From positions 196,679,574 through 196,743,573 of the forward strand of contig NC_135497.1 in the NCBI RefSeq assembly GCF_052857255.1: a stretch of 64,000 bases of DNA, in the 5' to 3' direction. Source of the DNA: Amblyomma americanum (Eukaryota; Arthropoda; Arachnida; Ixodida; Ixodidae). A program made the position numbers and the translations under genes. The notes beneath the pieces were generated by a model. The model was not told where the DNA came from and searched no databases. It saw only the letters and a program-made list of their open reading frames with translations. Shown piece by piece: positions 25,401 through 37,400 of the stretch. Every line of letters starts with the position of its first letter. The stretch's first letter is position 1.

Positions 25401-28400
25401 GAAGCAGTGCATGTTGAAGACCTGGTAGAGTGCAATAGCATTCTGATTGATCTATTGCAGGGTCTTATGTTTGGCTATGCCACAGATGAAACGGATGAGT
25501 GCATGCCACTGACAGTGGTCCTCGCTCACAAATTGAACAAACGGCTGGCTGAGCTTCGCCGAGATGGCACCTTTCCTTGGGCAGGGCCAGACTCCAAGAC
25601 TCAAGTGAGTGTTAAGTGTAAATGCTTTCATCTCTGAGCCAGAGAGTTCTTCATATATGTACCTCAAGCTGTGTATGTTACGTTTTATTTTTTTCTTCTT
25701 ATTATTCCTGCCATTCTCCTTCTCGTTTGGTCAAGGAGCAGGCAGTGCTGAAATATTGAGTGCCAGAGAAAAAATAGTCTCTCGTCTAGACCAGCGCCAT
25801 AGCCTTCTGTATACCAGCTCCTCTCCCTAGTGCATTGTGGATGTGCTGGAGTAGGAGAAGCATTGAAATACATCAGCTGCTTTGTTTGTGGTGCGAGCCA
25901 GCTCTTCCAAGGAATAGAATGCAAGTTTGAGGAGGATGGTTTAATGTGTGGGATATAATTGTCTTTCATAGGGGCAGGAAATGTGTGGGCAGCTCGAACT
26001 CCTGCATGTAGTGCATGTCCTGGGGTTCTAATACGGTAAAACCTTGTTGATATGTTCCTGGTTGATAAGATTTCCCGGTTCATACGCTCAAAATCGCGGA
26101 CATCAAAAATGTCCCTTAGAGTTACTAATTTTCTCGGTTAATACGTTCCTGGAAAACACGACTTTTTGACTAATACGTTTAAAATTTTGTCAAATTGTGG
26201 TCGTATAATACGTTTATTGACCACAACCGCACATGTGCAAACATACAAGTGGGCCGAACGAGAAGGCATGCGACACGTTCTTTGCGGTAGTCGCCCGCCG
26301 TGGTGGCTTCTCTGCAATGCCTGGATGCGACGAGGCGAAGCACCACCACTAAGAACAAAAAATAAAAACTGAGGCGAAGCACCACCACTAAGAACAAAAA
26401 ATAAAAACTGTGCATTAGCATTTCGCCCCGCCGCGGTGGCTCAGTGGTTAGGGCGCTCGACTACTGATCCGGAGTTCCCGGGTTCGAACCCGACCGCGGC
26501 GGCTGCGTTTTTATGGAGGAAAAACGCTAAGGCGCCCGTGTGCTGTGCGATGTAAGTGCACGTTAAAGATCCCCAGGTGGTCGAAATTATTCCGGAGCCC
26601 TCCACTACGGCACCTCTTCTTCCTTTCTTCTTTCACTCCCTCCTTTATCCCTTCCCTTACGGCGCGGTTCAGGTGTCCAAAGATATATGAGACAGATACT
26701 GCGCCATTTCCTTTCCCCCCAAAAACCAATTATATATACAGTAGCATTTGCAACGGACTCTGTATGAAGAGGAAAAATGCTGAGGTTTCTTTGCAGTGCA
26801 ATACGGGAAAGGTGGCGAAGTTTCTACGAAGTACGGCGATGCACTTATATGCGAATGGGCTGGGTATGGAAAATGCAGCTTAAAAAGCAGAAATTTCCCG
26901 GCGACAGTCAGCCGCCGTGGTGGTTTTCTCGCAGTACTTGGGAGCAAGGGCGAAGCATCCAAAAAATGACAAGGAAGAGATTTTGGTTACTTTCGTCACT
27001 GCTGTCGATGGGCCAGATGCGTTACGAACTTCCTTCCGCACTAAAGACAGCGCGAGCACGGACTGAATCCAGTGAGCTCTGGAATAGGATCTGTTCAGCT
27101 CTTGTGCCAGTAAATGCCTGTCAACATTTTTATAAAGTGAAATTGTCAGTAAATGTCTTTTTTCCTCATTATTACATGTTAAAATTATGCATTTTGGATC
27201 ATGCATTTTCCCAGATAATGCATTTTCTTTCCCCCGCAATTAAAAAAAAAATGAATGAACGAGGTTCTACTGTATTGGTGTTCAGCTTGCCTGCAGAGTA
27301 ATATGATGCCTTGTTTTAAAGATTTGAGGGGGCAGTAGGTGTAGTATGTTTTTGAAGCTCATGGACTACAGTTGTCCTTTCATTGTGTGGTGGTTTACAT
27401 GCCCCCCACATGTATTGTAGAATCCAGGCCTGTAATGCTGTACAACCAGGTGGGGAATACAATGAAATCCACTTATAATGATATTGAGAAAACTGGAAAA
27501 TTCGATTGTTATAACCGATTACTGTTACACCTGGACCGGAAATAAAAAAAAAAGCTTATTCTCCCTTGCATGTAGGTATTAGCCCATGCATGTAGCCACC
27601 CCCACAGCGGCTCCTGTCAAGGGCACATAGTTTCTTGGCACTCTGCCATGTTTGCCAAGTGAGCCACTCCCAATTGAGCTCCTATGATCTTATCGGTGTG
27701 CAGCATCTTGGTGCACCACCAAGGTCTGCGCTGCGAACAGTGTGCAACTAAGGAATGTGCCAAGAAAAGCTAATGGTTAAAAAAAAAAGTAAATTCTCAA
27801 CGACAAAAGTGGGAGGTGGTTTTGGAGATATTGCCTTGTGCTTAGTTGCTGCCATTTTTACCCAGGTCACGAATACACAAACGGCCGGAAACTATGTTTA
27901 TGTGAGAAAGCGTTGCACAGTGGCCGTCAAGCAAGCTCTTCCCTCCTCTCTCCAGCAATTATGACGGTGATAGCGCTTGGTTTCCTAGGCCGTAGGCAAC
28001 GTCATCTCACTGATTTCGCCACGCCAGACCGTTTGCGTAGCTTTTACGTCATTTGCTTCAGAGTATTAATTTTATCAAACTTTCAGACAAACTTTGATGC
28101 TAAACACCTTCTGGGCAGCCAGAATCCTGTTGTTGCGTCCATTATTTCGCCGGTAATTTTATCGCTATGTGTGATTTATTTTTACATAGGGGCAATAAGG
28201 AATTGACATATCTGAAGAATCTGATCGTTATAAACGATATATATCTGGTATCATTATGAGTGTGTTACACACTGCTCTTGGTTCTTTTCATCATGTCGGG
28301 TGTTTATAAAACAAACAGCTTTGTCGAAAGTACAGTTCAGAAGATTTCTGCATTGGATACCTTGAGTTGACTGTAAAGCAGTGTTGTCATTTTACAGTGC

Positions 28401-31400
28401 AGCGTTTCTGGGCTTATGAGCAGTTCTGTAACCATGGCCACCCTTTTTTCCTCATCATAGGTGACGTGCGAGTACTATTTTGACCATGGCAAAGCAGTGC
28501 CCATTCGGGTGCACACTGTAGTAGTCTCTACACAGCATTCTGAGGACATATCCTTGGAGGAGCTTCGCAAGGAAGTGATGGAGCATGTTGTTAAGTATGT
28601 GATCCCAGCAAAATATCTGGACCGGCGCACCGTTTACCACATCAACCCTTGTGGAAAATTTGTACAGGCTGGGCCTATGGTGAGCTTGAAATGTTTTTCA
28701 ACGTTTTTGCAAGGCAATTTGCAGTTGGTGTGTTTACTGTTGTAGGAAGTATGATGTGCAGTGTCACTTGTAGGCTTGATTTGCTCTAGATTGCACAGTT
28801 GTCTGACCGTAGAGTAAATGCTACAAATGGCAGTGCACATACATAATACAGCTGGCTTACAGTCATGGACAAAAGCTTATGGGGTGCAGTCTGGTGGCAA
28901 AAAAAAAAAAAAAAATTAATATTGCCTTGCTATCCAGTCCGCTTGTATTCATTCCTATGGATGAAGCAGGCAGGACTCCTCATGCTTCCAGGCTTTTCAG
29001 AAAAATTCATTGCCGCTACGGTGGCTCACTGGTTATGGTGCTCTGTTGTTGGCCCGGAAGACGCGGGTTTGATCCAGGCTGCGGTGGTTGCATTTCGATG
29101 GAGGCGAAGTGCTAGATGCCTGTGTACTGTGTGATACTGGTGCACGTTAAAGAACCCCATGTGGTTGAAATTTTCCGGGCCTCTACACTGCGGCGTCCCT
29201 CATAGCTAGAGTCTCTTTGGGACTTTAAACCCTGTGAGTGAAATCAATTAAATCGGAAAAGTTCACTGAAGAGCCTGTCTGCGACAGTCTAGAAATTTTT
29301 TTGTGAGGGTGCATGCCACAAACTTATGCCCGTGACATTACATTGTTGATGGCTGCCTGTGATTTTGTAACCAAATATAGGCACCTTTCTATTCTTTTTA
29401 AACATTTTTTTAAACAGTTTCGAAGCAGTTCATTTCAAAAACTTCTTTTTGCTTACCGTAAGTGATAACAACCACAATGATCACATCGCAATTTTGCATT
29501 ACTTTTAATAAAGAGACTAGTATTTCAATATTGTGTGGTGCAGGTGGGCTTTGCCTTACTCTTCCTTAGTGTGCTTTAGTTAACTGACTAGATAGGACCA
29601 TTGTAATAGGTGGCTGCTGTTGCATTTCCTTCAGGTTACTGTTGTTCATGCTGTGTAGTGCTGAACATGTTTGAGAAAACCATTGAGTAGGTTACATAGT
29701 GGCTGCTGCTGGCGTTACGCTGAAGTATTATAAAGTGCTTCACTATTTCTATTTTATTCATATTCTTTGACACATAAGCTTTGAGAGGCTTGGAGTAGTA
29801 GTTTTTGTGTATTTCAGCGCTGGAACTAAGACATCGACTTAAGAGATCTTTGCATTATTGTAATCGCAAGGTAGCATCGTCGTTAGGGAACTAAATTCAG
29901 TTGGCTGGAATTGTGCCTCGTGAAAATAGTCAACAGGCTTGTTAAGTTCCGTTCAACGAACTTGTATTTTTGTAGTTTGTGTATAGGTAATGAATGCATT
30001 TTTTTTAACCTTGCATGATAGGATAAGCTGTGCTACATCTGAAAGCTCGCTTACAGTACTGACTGCGAAGAATACGTGTCCATTTGCTAAAAAAAAAATG
30101 TACAAATGCTGATCATTCAGTTTGTCAGCACCTTGTAAACAACAAAAGTAGCGAGGATAAGCGTGCTTACAAATTGCATTGAAAGCTAACAGCACATCGG
30201 TACATCAAACCCAGGGAAGTATTATGTTGTTGCACAAATGGGACACTGTGCACCTGTGAGGACCTGTGAGGGAGGCTAGCAGATGACACTATTGCTAGCA
30301 TGAGTCTAATGCAGTTGTAGCTGTTCTTGATTTCTTTTTTTCTTGCTGCTGCGCATTAAAGAACACTAACCGTTTGAATGTTCAACGCTTGCAATATGTT
30401 GTTAAATTCTTAGTAAGCAGTATGCGCAAGAATTTTGCAGTCACATTCAGTTTATTTTACAGGGTTACAGATATGTGTACCAATTCTGCATTTTTTTTTT
30501 CATTGCTTGCTTTTCTAGTGTTAGTGCGTGGACTTAGCTGGAGAGGTAAAGCTGCTAAACTTGTACCACACTTGCAGTGCACAATTTTTCTTGTTGGTTT
30601 AATGCCCAAATGTATGCCTTTTCAGTTAGTTCCTTGAGCACTGTTAATAAGCAGCCGTATAAGGCTTTTGAGAATCTGGAAGAGAGTACTATCGGCAACA
30701 GATAAAACTTTAACAAGGCAGTTGAAATGCGAACAGCAAACCGAGAACATATTAGGCGGAGAAAGCTTAATAGTAGCGCAGGTTAATTTTGCTTTGAAAC
30801 TGCAAAGACTGTCCTTTAAAAGTATTAATCAATCTCGCTTCTATTTCCTCTTCACGGCCTAATAATATGCGCGTTTTTTTTTGTTGGCATTTCAATTTTG
30901 TTTGCTGCATCTCTTCGTCTCATGTTTCATGTGCTCTTTACTGTAAGTGGTGCTGCCATGACCAAACCACCATTGTTTTGTGTGTGGTAACAACTAGAAT
31001 AATAAAGAGCAAGCTGTTGTAGTCGCTCCTCTCTGCCATTACCCAGCATAAGTTGAGCGGCACTTTGTACTTCTGCAAGTGTCACTTGCACACAAGCTCA
31101 ACAAACCATCCCGTTTCCTCTGTGCGACACGAGGCAAGAGTTAAAACATCGAGATGTGCTCTGTATTATTCTGGTCGTTACTCAAGCCCTTTACAAAAGG
31201 AACATGTGAGCCACCAGTGCTTTGCTGTCTGTTAATTTGACTGCTTACTAAACACATGGTGTGTGTGTGTGTGTTTGTGTGATTCAGTATGTGGTAATTT
31301 ATTTTCAGTTAACACATTTTATGCCATTGTGTTTTCGATTTCATGAGTCTTGTTGAATTGTGGACGAATATTACGTGGCCAGGAATATAACGTGAGGAGG

Positions 31401-34400
31401 GAAGTTTGATTTCAGATAAAAACCAAAGCTTTGCATGAAGATGGCATTGTCGTGAGCAACCTCAGCATGATTTAAGAGGCAGTAAATAAGAAATATGCAT
31501 GAAGCAATTGAACGTGGCAAAACCACCCACGCAGTGCTGCGTGCTGCCATGCCCCCATTTCTTGCTACTGCTGCTACGTGGTTTGCACTGTTCCGTGCAA
31601 TGCAAGTCCCCCTCCTTTTCGCTTTCTTACTTTTCACTGCTTTTTTCACTGCCTTCTTTTCATGTTGATAGCCAGCATTTTCTTTTTTTCCCCTGCGCGC
31701 TTTGCCTCACGGCCTCAAGACTTGAAAAGTTGGTTTCACCACCAGGCTCGTAAGCTACGAGGTGAAGCCAACTCTTAGACCATTTTTATTGTTTTCCATG
31801 TCTGTTTTTCTACGGCTGTTGGCTTTGCGATTATGCTGTTGCATGTCTGTGCCTGAGGTGTCCCAAACTGCGAGCGTGGTGCAACGTCGTCATTCCGCAG
31901 AGTGTGTGTCGCCATGGCCAGGCACTTACAGAAGGTGAAATGGGACTGCAGTTTTACTTTACTATATCCGAGTTTACTATAATGGGGTGCTACTGTAGCT
32001 ACTTGCCATATGCAGTACACTGTTGGGTCCCAAACCCCACCACCTAGCTTACTAGTGACCTCTAGTGAACTATATTGGAAATAGGCACTTGCATTTATAG
32101 GCAGCTCAGTGCATGATGACTTGTTAAATTATCTGGTAAGTGGCACAGCAGGAATTTTATGCCCTTGTAGGCTTTGACATTTTGTCACGAGGTAATGCCA
32201 GGCTGTGCTTAAGGCGTTTATCGGAGGCGGTTCACGTGCTCCTTTCTTTAAACTTTTTACTGCCATTTTTTTTTTTTTTGCTGTCAGATTTGGGAGGTGT
32301 TGTTGGTACAAGCTTTTGAGTGTATTTAATTAGCAAATTTCATTGCTACTGCGAGAGATTTTCACCTTTTGTTGTGCTTCAACACAATGCTGTTTACAAT
32401 GGTCTGTTCATTGTCATTTATCTCTTTAACACTTGTGCAGGGGGATGCAGGACTAACTGGCCGTAAAATCATTGTGGACACTTACGGAGGCTGGGGTGCC
32501 CATGGAGGAGGAGCTTTCTCTGGTAAAGACCCAACAAAAGTTGACCGTTCAGCTGCTTATGCTGCTCGTTGGGTGGCCAAGTCTCTTGTCAAGGCTGGAA
32601 TTTGCAAGCGGTGCTTGGTGCAGGTAGGCAAGGTTTTTTTTTTGTTTTGCTTCACTTGTCAGTGGAAGGTGGCTGTTGACCATTCCATTGTCATAGCCAA
32701 ATGGGCAGGAAAGCACCAGTGCAAAGCATGACGTCCTTGTGAAAGTACAGGTAGAAGCAATTATTTGACACTTTTTATTTGTCTGGTGTATGAGTTGTCA
32801 GTCTTTCAGTGCTACAGCAAGACCATTGCATTAAAAAAAAAAGAAATGCTAGTCAACTGTGCCTGAAATTTTAGAACCCAAATATCAATTGGTAACTTTT
32901 TGGGCATGCATCCCACTGTAATTTCAGATGTCCTGCAACTTGTATAGCCCTTCCTGCACTAGCAGGAACACTCCTACCAATATCAGTCAATCTGCAGTCT
33001 ATGACCGATTTTGCAGACTCTCATTTTTCGGACGTTTTCACGGTCCCCAGAAATTTCACTTAAAAAAACAAACAAACTTATTGCCAATATAAAGGAGGAA
33101 GGGCTCAGTAGTTCTGTGGACATTCTAAAGCTCCTTGTGGCTAAAACTCGTGCACCATGTGCACAGACGCCGACTGCTTTTACTAGCTCGGCGTGCAATT
33201 GCTGTACTGCCTTTGGCATGTCACCAATGAACGCACGGTTTGGGACAAAGCCTAGACGTGAACCTGCCGCTACGGGAACTGCGCTGCACCCACAGTACGT
33301 AGGGCAAGAAATGAGAAGGTGAAGATGGCAAAACGATAAGAACCGACAAACGGCTGATGCAAGCTCTCCATTGGCATTGGCCTTCATAATTAGGCCTAGT
33401 GACTATAGCCAAAATGGGCATCATAAGGCAATATACAATTTTTGATGGCTTATGCATGAGAGGAGTCTTGTCTGCCATTAGAACACCAGTTCACGATTTT
33501 AGAATATAAATGTCAGGGTTGCAATGCATTTTGCTGTGGGTGTGCTCACCTCACTTGTAAATGCATCACAATTTTCTTTTGCACATGCAGTCTGCTACCT
33601 CTTCCCTGGCGTAGACTCTGCATGGATAAGTTCTGTGAACTGTGACTATTGCTAAAGTTTGTGAGGCGTTCGATGTCCAAGAACAGTATGAATTCGAAAC
33701 CACGCGAAGGCACGAAGAATATCTGCCCCGCCATTTAAGAGACTCCCTTTCAGCTTCTGTAGGTCACGTTTTGGTTGAACTCCCGTGCAGTTTGAATCAA
33801 CAAGGTTCCACTGTACACATCATATGGTGCCTTGGGTATTGGCGGCAAGTGCGAACACGATCTGAAAAATCAGTTGCTATGCATTTGAAATTTCGGGTGC
33901 TCTTATACATTGGCACTATGGGCATGTCGCGGTGCCGCGAAAAAGTCCAAATAATCGAGAATGTCTAAGAAATCTGGGGTTCGAATTTTTTGTCGTCGGC
34001 TGTGAATGCCAAGGAGACTGAAGACTTTTTTAAATAGAGCAACCTTTAGCCAGATTACATGGTGTGACTTGTGCTGATCTTAAAAGAACAGTTTTAAAAG
34101 AATAGTTGCAGTTCGTTGGAACTTTCAGAGTAGTTCCTTCACCCCGAATGAGCAACATTGTTCAACGCTGAGACCTTGAGTAGAAGAAAATGGCATACTT
34201 CTCTGAAATGGGGCCATGCACTAACATAAGAATACTTTTGTAATTCTGACTTCAGTTGACGTTGGCATCATGAGTGTTTTTCCTCTCATTTTACTGCAAA
34301 GCATTGGATGCCCCAAAACCTTGTTATGAATACCGTATAGACGCATGTAAGGGCCACCCTTTTTTTCCAGGTTCAAGGGCCAATGTTCAGGGTGTAGGGG

Positions 34401-37400
34401 TGTAGCCCATATATGCGATGTTTCTTTTTTTTTTTTTTCAATTAAAAACAACACACCAGTCGGGGAATGAGCAGCATTTATTCTATGCTCAACCGTTCTC
34501 ACTCGCCGAGTTTTCAGACTCCTGGCTGATGCTGTGCTCCGGTGCTAGCTCATCCGACAACAACTCTTCTTCAGTGCAGTCCAAGCTGTTAATCCGGTCA
34601 TCTTGAAACTGCGGGATACAGTGTTCATAGACACTGAGTTCACTTGCTGTGTTAGAGAGCAAACTCATTCAATTCAAGGCCAGCTGTGTAGCTATTGAGG
34701 GGGTGGAGGAATCTTGGAACTTTTTCTTTATTGCATAAAGCTGTGCCCATGCGCCTTTGCACGTGGCTTATGCACTCTTCCTTGTTGACAGTAATGAAGC
34801 CATACACCTTAGCTTCTTGCAGAGCTAAAAATGTACGCCTTTCACCATCCAACAGAACAGCGGTATAGCGCAGGTTCTTTTGCTGGAGTGACCTCTGGAT
34901 CAATATGAGGCCCGCCTCCACATCCATCTCTCCAGCTTTCTTTTCAATATCTTTTTGGTAAGCATCATTTTCTTACCATGTCGAGTAAGCGGGGGTCACC
35001 CTCTTTTGGTCCACGCTCACATGCGGCACAGAAATTTGAAAGCACCACAGTCTAACACAAGGCCTGAAAAAAGTTCAATCACAGGACATGGTGCCCACGC
35101 AGACGTAGGAAGAATGACCGCGCGTCATCCATGTCCCATCGTACGAGACCGCGATGTTGTCCGGATTTCTGAAGTTCAACTCCGCGTACAAGTTCCGAAC
35201 GGAGCTTGCACATTCGTCAGTCACTTTTTTTTGGCTGCACGCACCGCCGATGGTGTCAGCGTCGTCTTTATGTACTCTTGCCACGCCTTCATGTGAAGGC
35301 CGCAATGCGATGTATTCATGGCTGAGAATATATTATTGAGAGCTGTCTGGTGATTGCCGGTGCTCTGCATAGCACGCGCAGCAACTATGTTCACTGTGAA
35401 CGGATTCACGTTGTGATCACCATTCACGCGCGGCGAGCTCCACGCTGACACTATGTCGCCACACACCTCACACACAAGAACCAGACTCTCAGCGAGTCCA
35501 TATTCACACGCGGACATCACCACCGCATGCTTTGCACTTGACATGGTGCAGAAGCACGTTCACCGATTTCCAGGCTCATGATCAATAACCTCGTATCGTC
35601 GGCTTGGGCAGCTGCAGCATCACTCACATGTTTGAGAAAACCCAATTTCCGGTCCGTAGCACGAACAGATGCGATCTCGCATAGTCTAGCGTCTGCCTTG
35701 ATCTTAATCTCTTCGAGATCTGAGGGTGTCAGCATAGCTGTGTCGCGGCTAACGTGGCCGTTTTCCAGAGCATCGGGTAGCACATCGGGGACCGGCTGGC
35801 TTAGCTCATTCTTGGCGGCTCTGGCACAGGTCATAGGACAGGCACATCGTCGCTGCTGTCTCGCACCGCAGAACGCTTTTTGCAATTGTCCGCAATCGAC
35901 TTTTTTCTTTTCCTGCCGAACTTATGGCGCTTACAAAATTTGGCCCGTGGCTGCGACATTGTTCAGAAACTTTCGGTACTGACGCTAATGTGACAAAATG
36001 GTGCCTCGCGAGCGGTGCGGTGCGCCTAGCAGACTGGACGGGCCGAGATCCACCAATCAGAAGAGCTGATTTTAGTCATGTGCACTTAATAACGAATGGA
36101 AGCGCGCCCTGTGACCCTTTTTTGGCGCCGTATCTCTTGTCAACCAATGCGCGAAAAGCAGGGAACTCTGTGGGAAATTGGAGACCAGATATCGTGCTTT
36201 CAAATGAGACCAAGATGGCATCACTCATGGCCATGAAACGGGCACTGTGTTTTTTTTTTAAGTGCCATTTTTGCACAACTTGATGCACGAATTCAGCTCA
36301 TTTGCACCTTATGAAGTGGAATTACAGAAAAAATACTGACCCAAACAATGAATAAATTGGTAGATATGTATAAAGATGGGCTGTAGATTTCGAAAATGCC
36401 ATTTTCAGAAAAACCTTTTTTCGCGATTTCGGGCGCTCAAGACCCGTGTCCCCCCTTAAGGTGCTAGCCTATTGTGCTAAAATGCGAATGCTTGGTCACA
36501 GTTCATGAAAAAGAAAAAAAAATACAAACAGCACATGAAAGCCACAATGCATGTGCAGTTGACAGCCACAAAAAGCTTCAGCTGGTGATACTGACGCTGA
36601 TATGGGTAGCAGGAGTTGGTGAAGGGGTGAAAATGTTGGTAGTGATGATGACCGACCCCGCGGGCTCACACGCTGACCGTGGGCACGCGGGCATTTCGAA
36701 GGCTATTCCAGCATGGGTTTGGGAAATGTTTGGTGCTGCACTCCCTTCAGGAAAACAGGATGCGGCCCATAGACAGATGCGGCCCTTGCATGGTTTTATA
36801 CAGCACCAACACTGATGTCAGCTGTTCTGTCTGCCACTCTTTTATTACATCCTTATTCCCATTTGGGATCCTTCCTGTGTTCGCTATTGCTTGTAGACTG
36901 TGTCCTGTAACTTGCACTTGCAGAGACTGTAGCAACCGAACATCGCACTGACAGCAGTCACTGTCCTGGTTTCTCTGTATGTGATGAGTGATTTAGCTGT
37001 GCATAATTTTGACAATGTGTGAAAGATTCACCACCACTTCAATTAGCTGCTTGGCAGTACAGTAGGATCACATGTTTGCCTTTCATGAGACCGCAGAGAA
37101 AACACTTTCCATGGGAAACGTAGTGGCTGAATACAGCATGCAAAATAATTTTCTTGCAAGCGCAATATGTAGCTCTTGAATTTACAAGGCATTGTGGCTT
37201 TTGCAATCGTTCTGCGCAGAACATGCTGAACACCTTGCGATGGTTCAGTGAACAGCGGGGAGGGTGCGCTTCAGCGCTGCTTTCACAATCACCATTTTTT
37301 AGTACACAGTCCTCTGCTATTGCACTCTATAAATTGGGTCATTTAAGCCTCAAGTGACAACAAAAAGAAGCAGATGACTGAAAAAAATGCCTTGGAGCAA

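Larger units (their letters stand above)
22692..25460 (+). other. MAT2A: MAT intron 4, about 94% transposon
   Basis: 2769 bases. The Tigger element and the TTAA element, with their target duplications, fill 22761-25376 and leave only 69 bases at the donor side and 84 at the acceptor side. Confidence 0.9.
26034..27272. mobile_element. pogo-like non-autonomous element carrying a SINE
   Basis: Left end CGGTAAAACCTTGTTGATAT and right end, read inward, CAGTAGAACCTCGTTCATTC are imperfect inverted repeats flanked by TA (26032-26033 and 27273-27274). The interior has CCGGTTCATACG-type and CTCGGTTAATACG-type repeats but no transposase. Removing the SINE and its duplication leaves about 0.9 kb. Confidence 0.75.
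25605..28460 (+). other. MAT2A: MAT intron 5
   Basis: 2856 bases containing two TA-flanked pogo-like elements, the first interrupted by a Ruka-like SINE. Confidence 0.8.
28680..32440 (+). other. MAT2A: MAT intron 6
   Basis: 3761 bases with one SINE, a dispersed repeat also found near 60.8 kb, a (GT)n run at 31258-31281, and an isolated pogo-type end near 31995. The remainder is AT-rich with nothing recognised. Confidence 0.7.
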
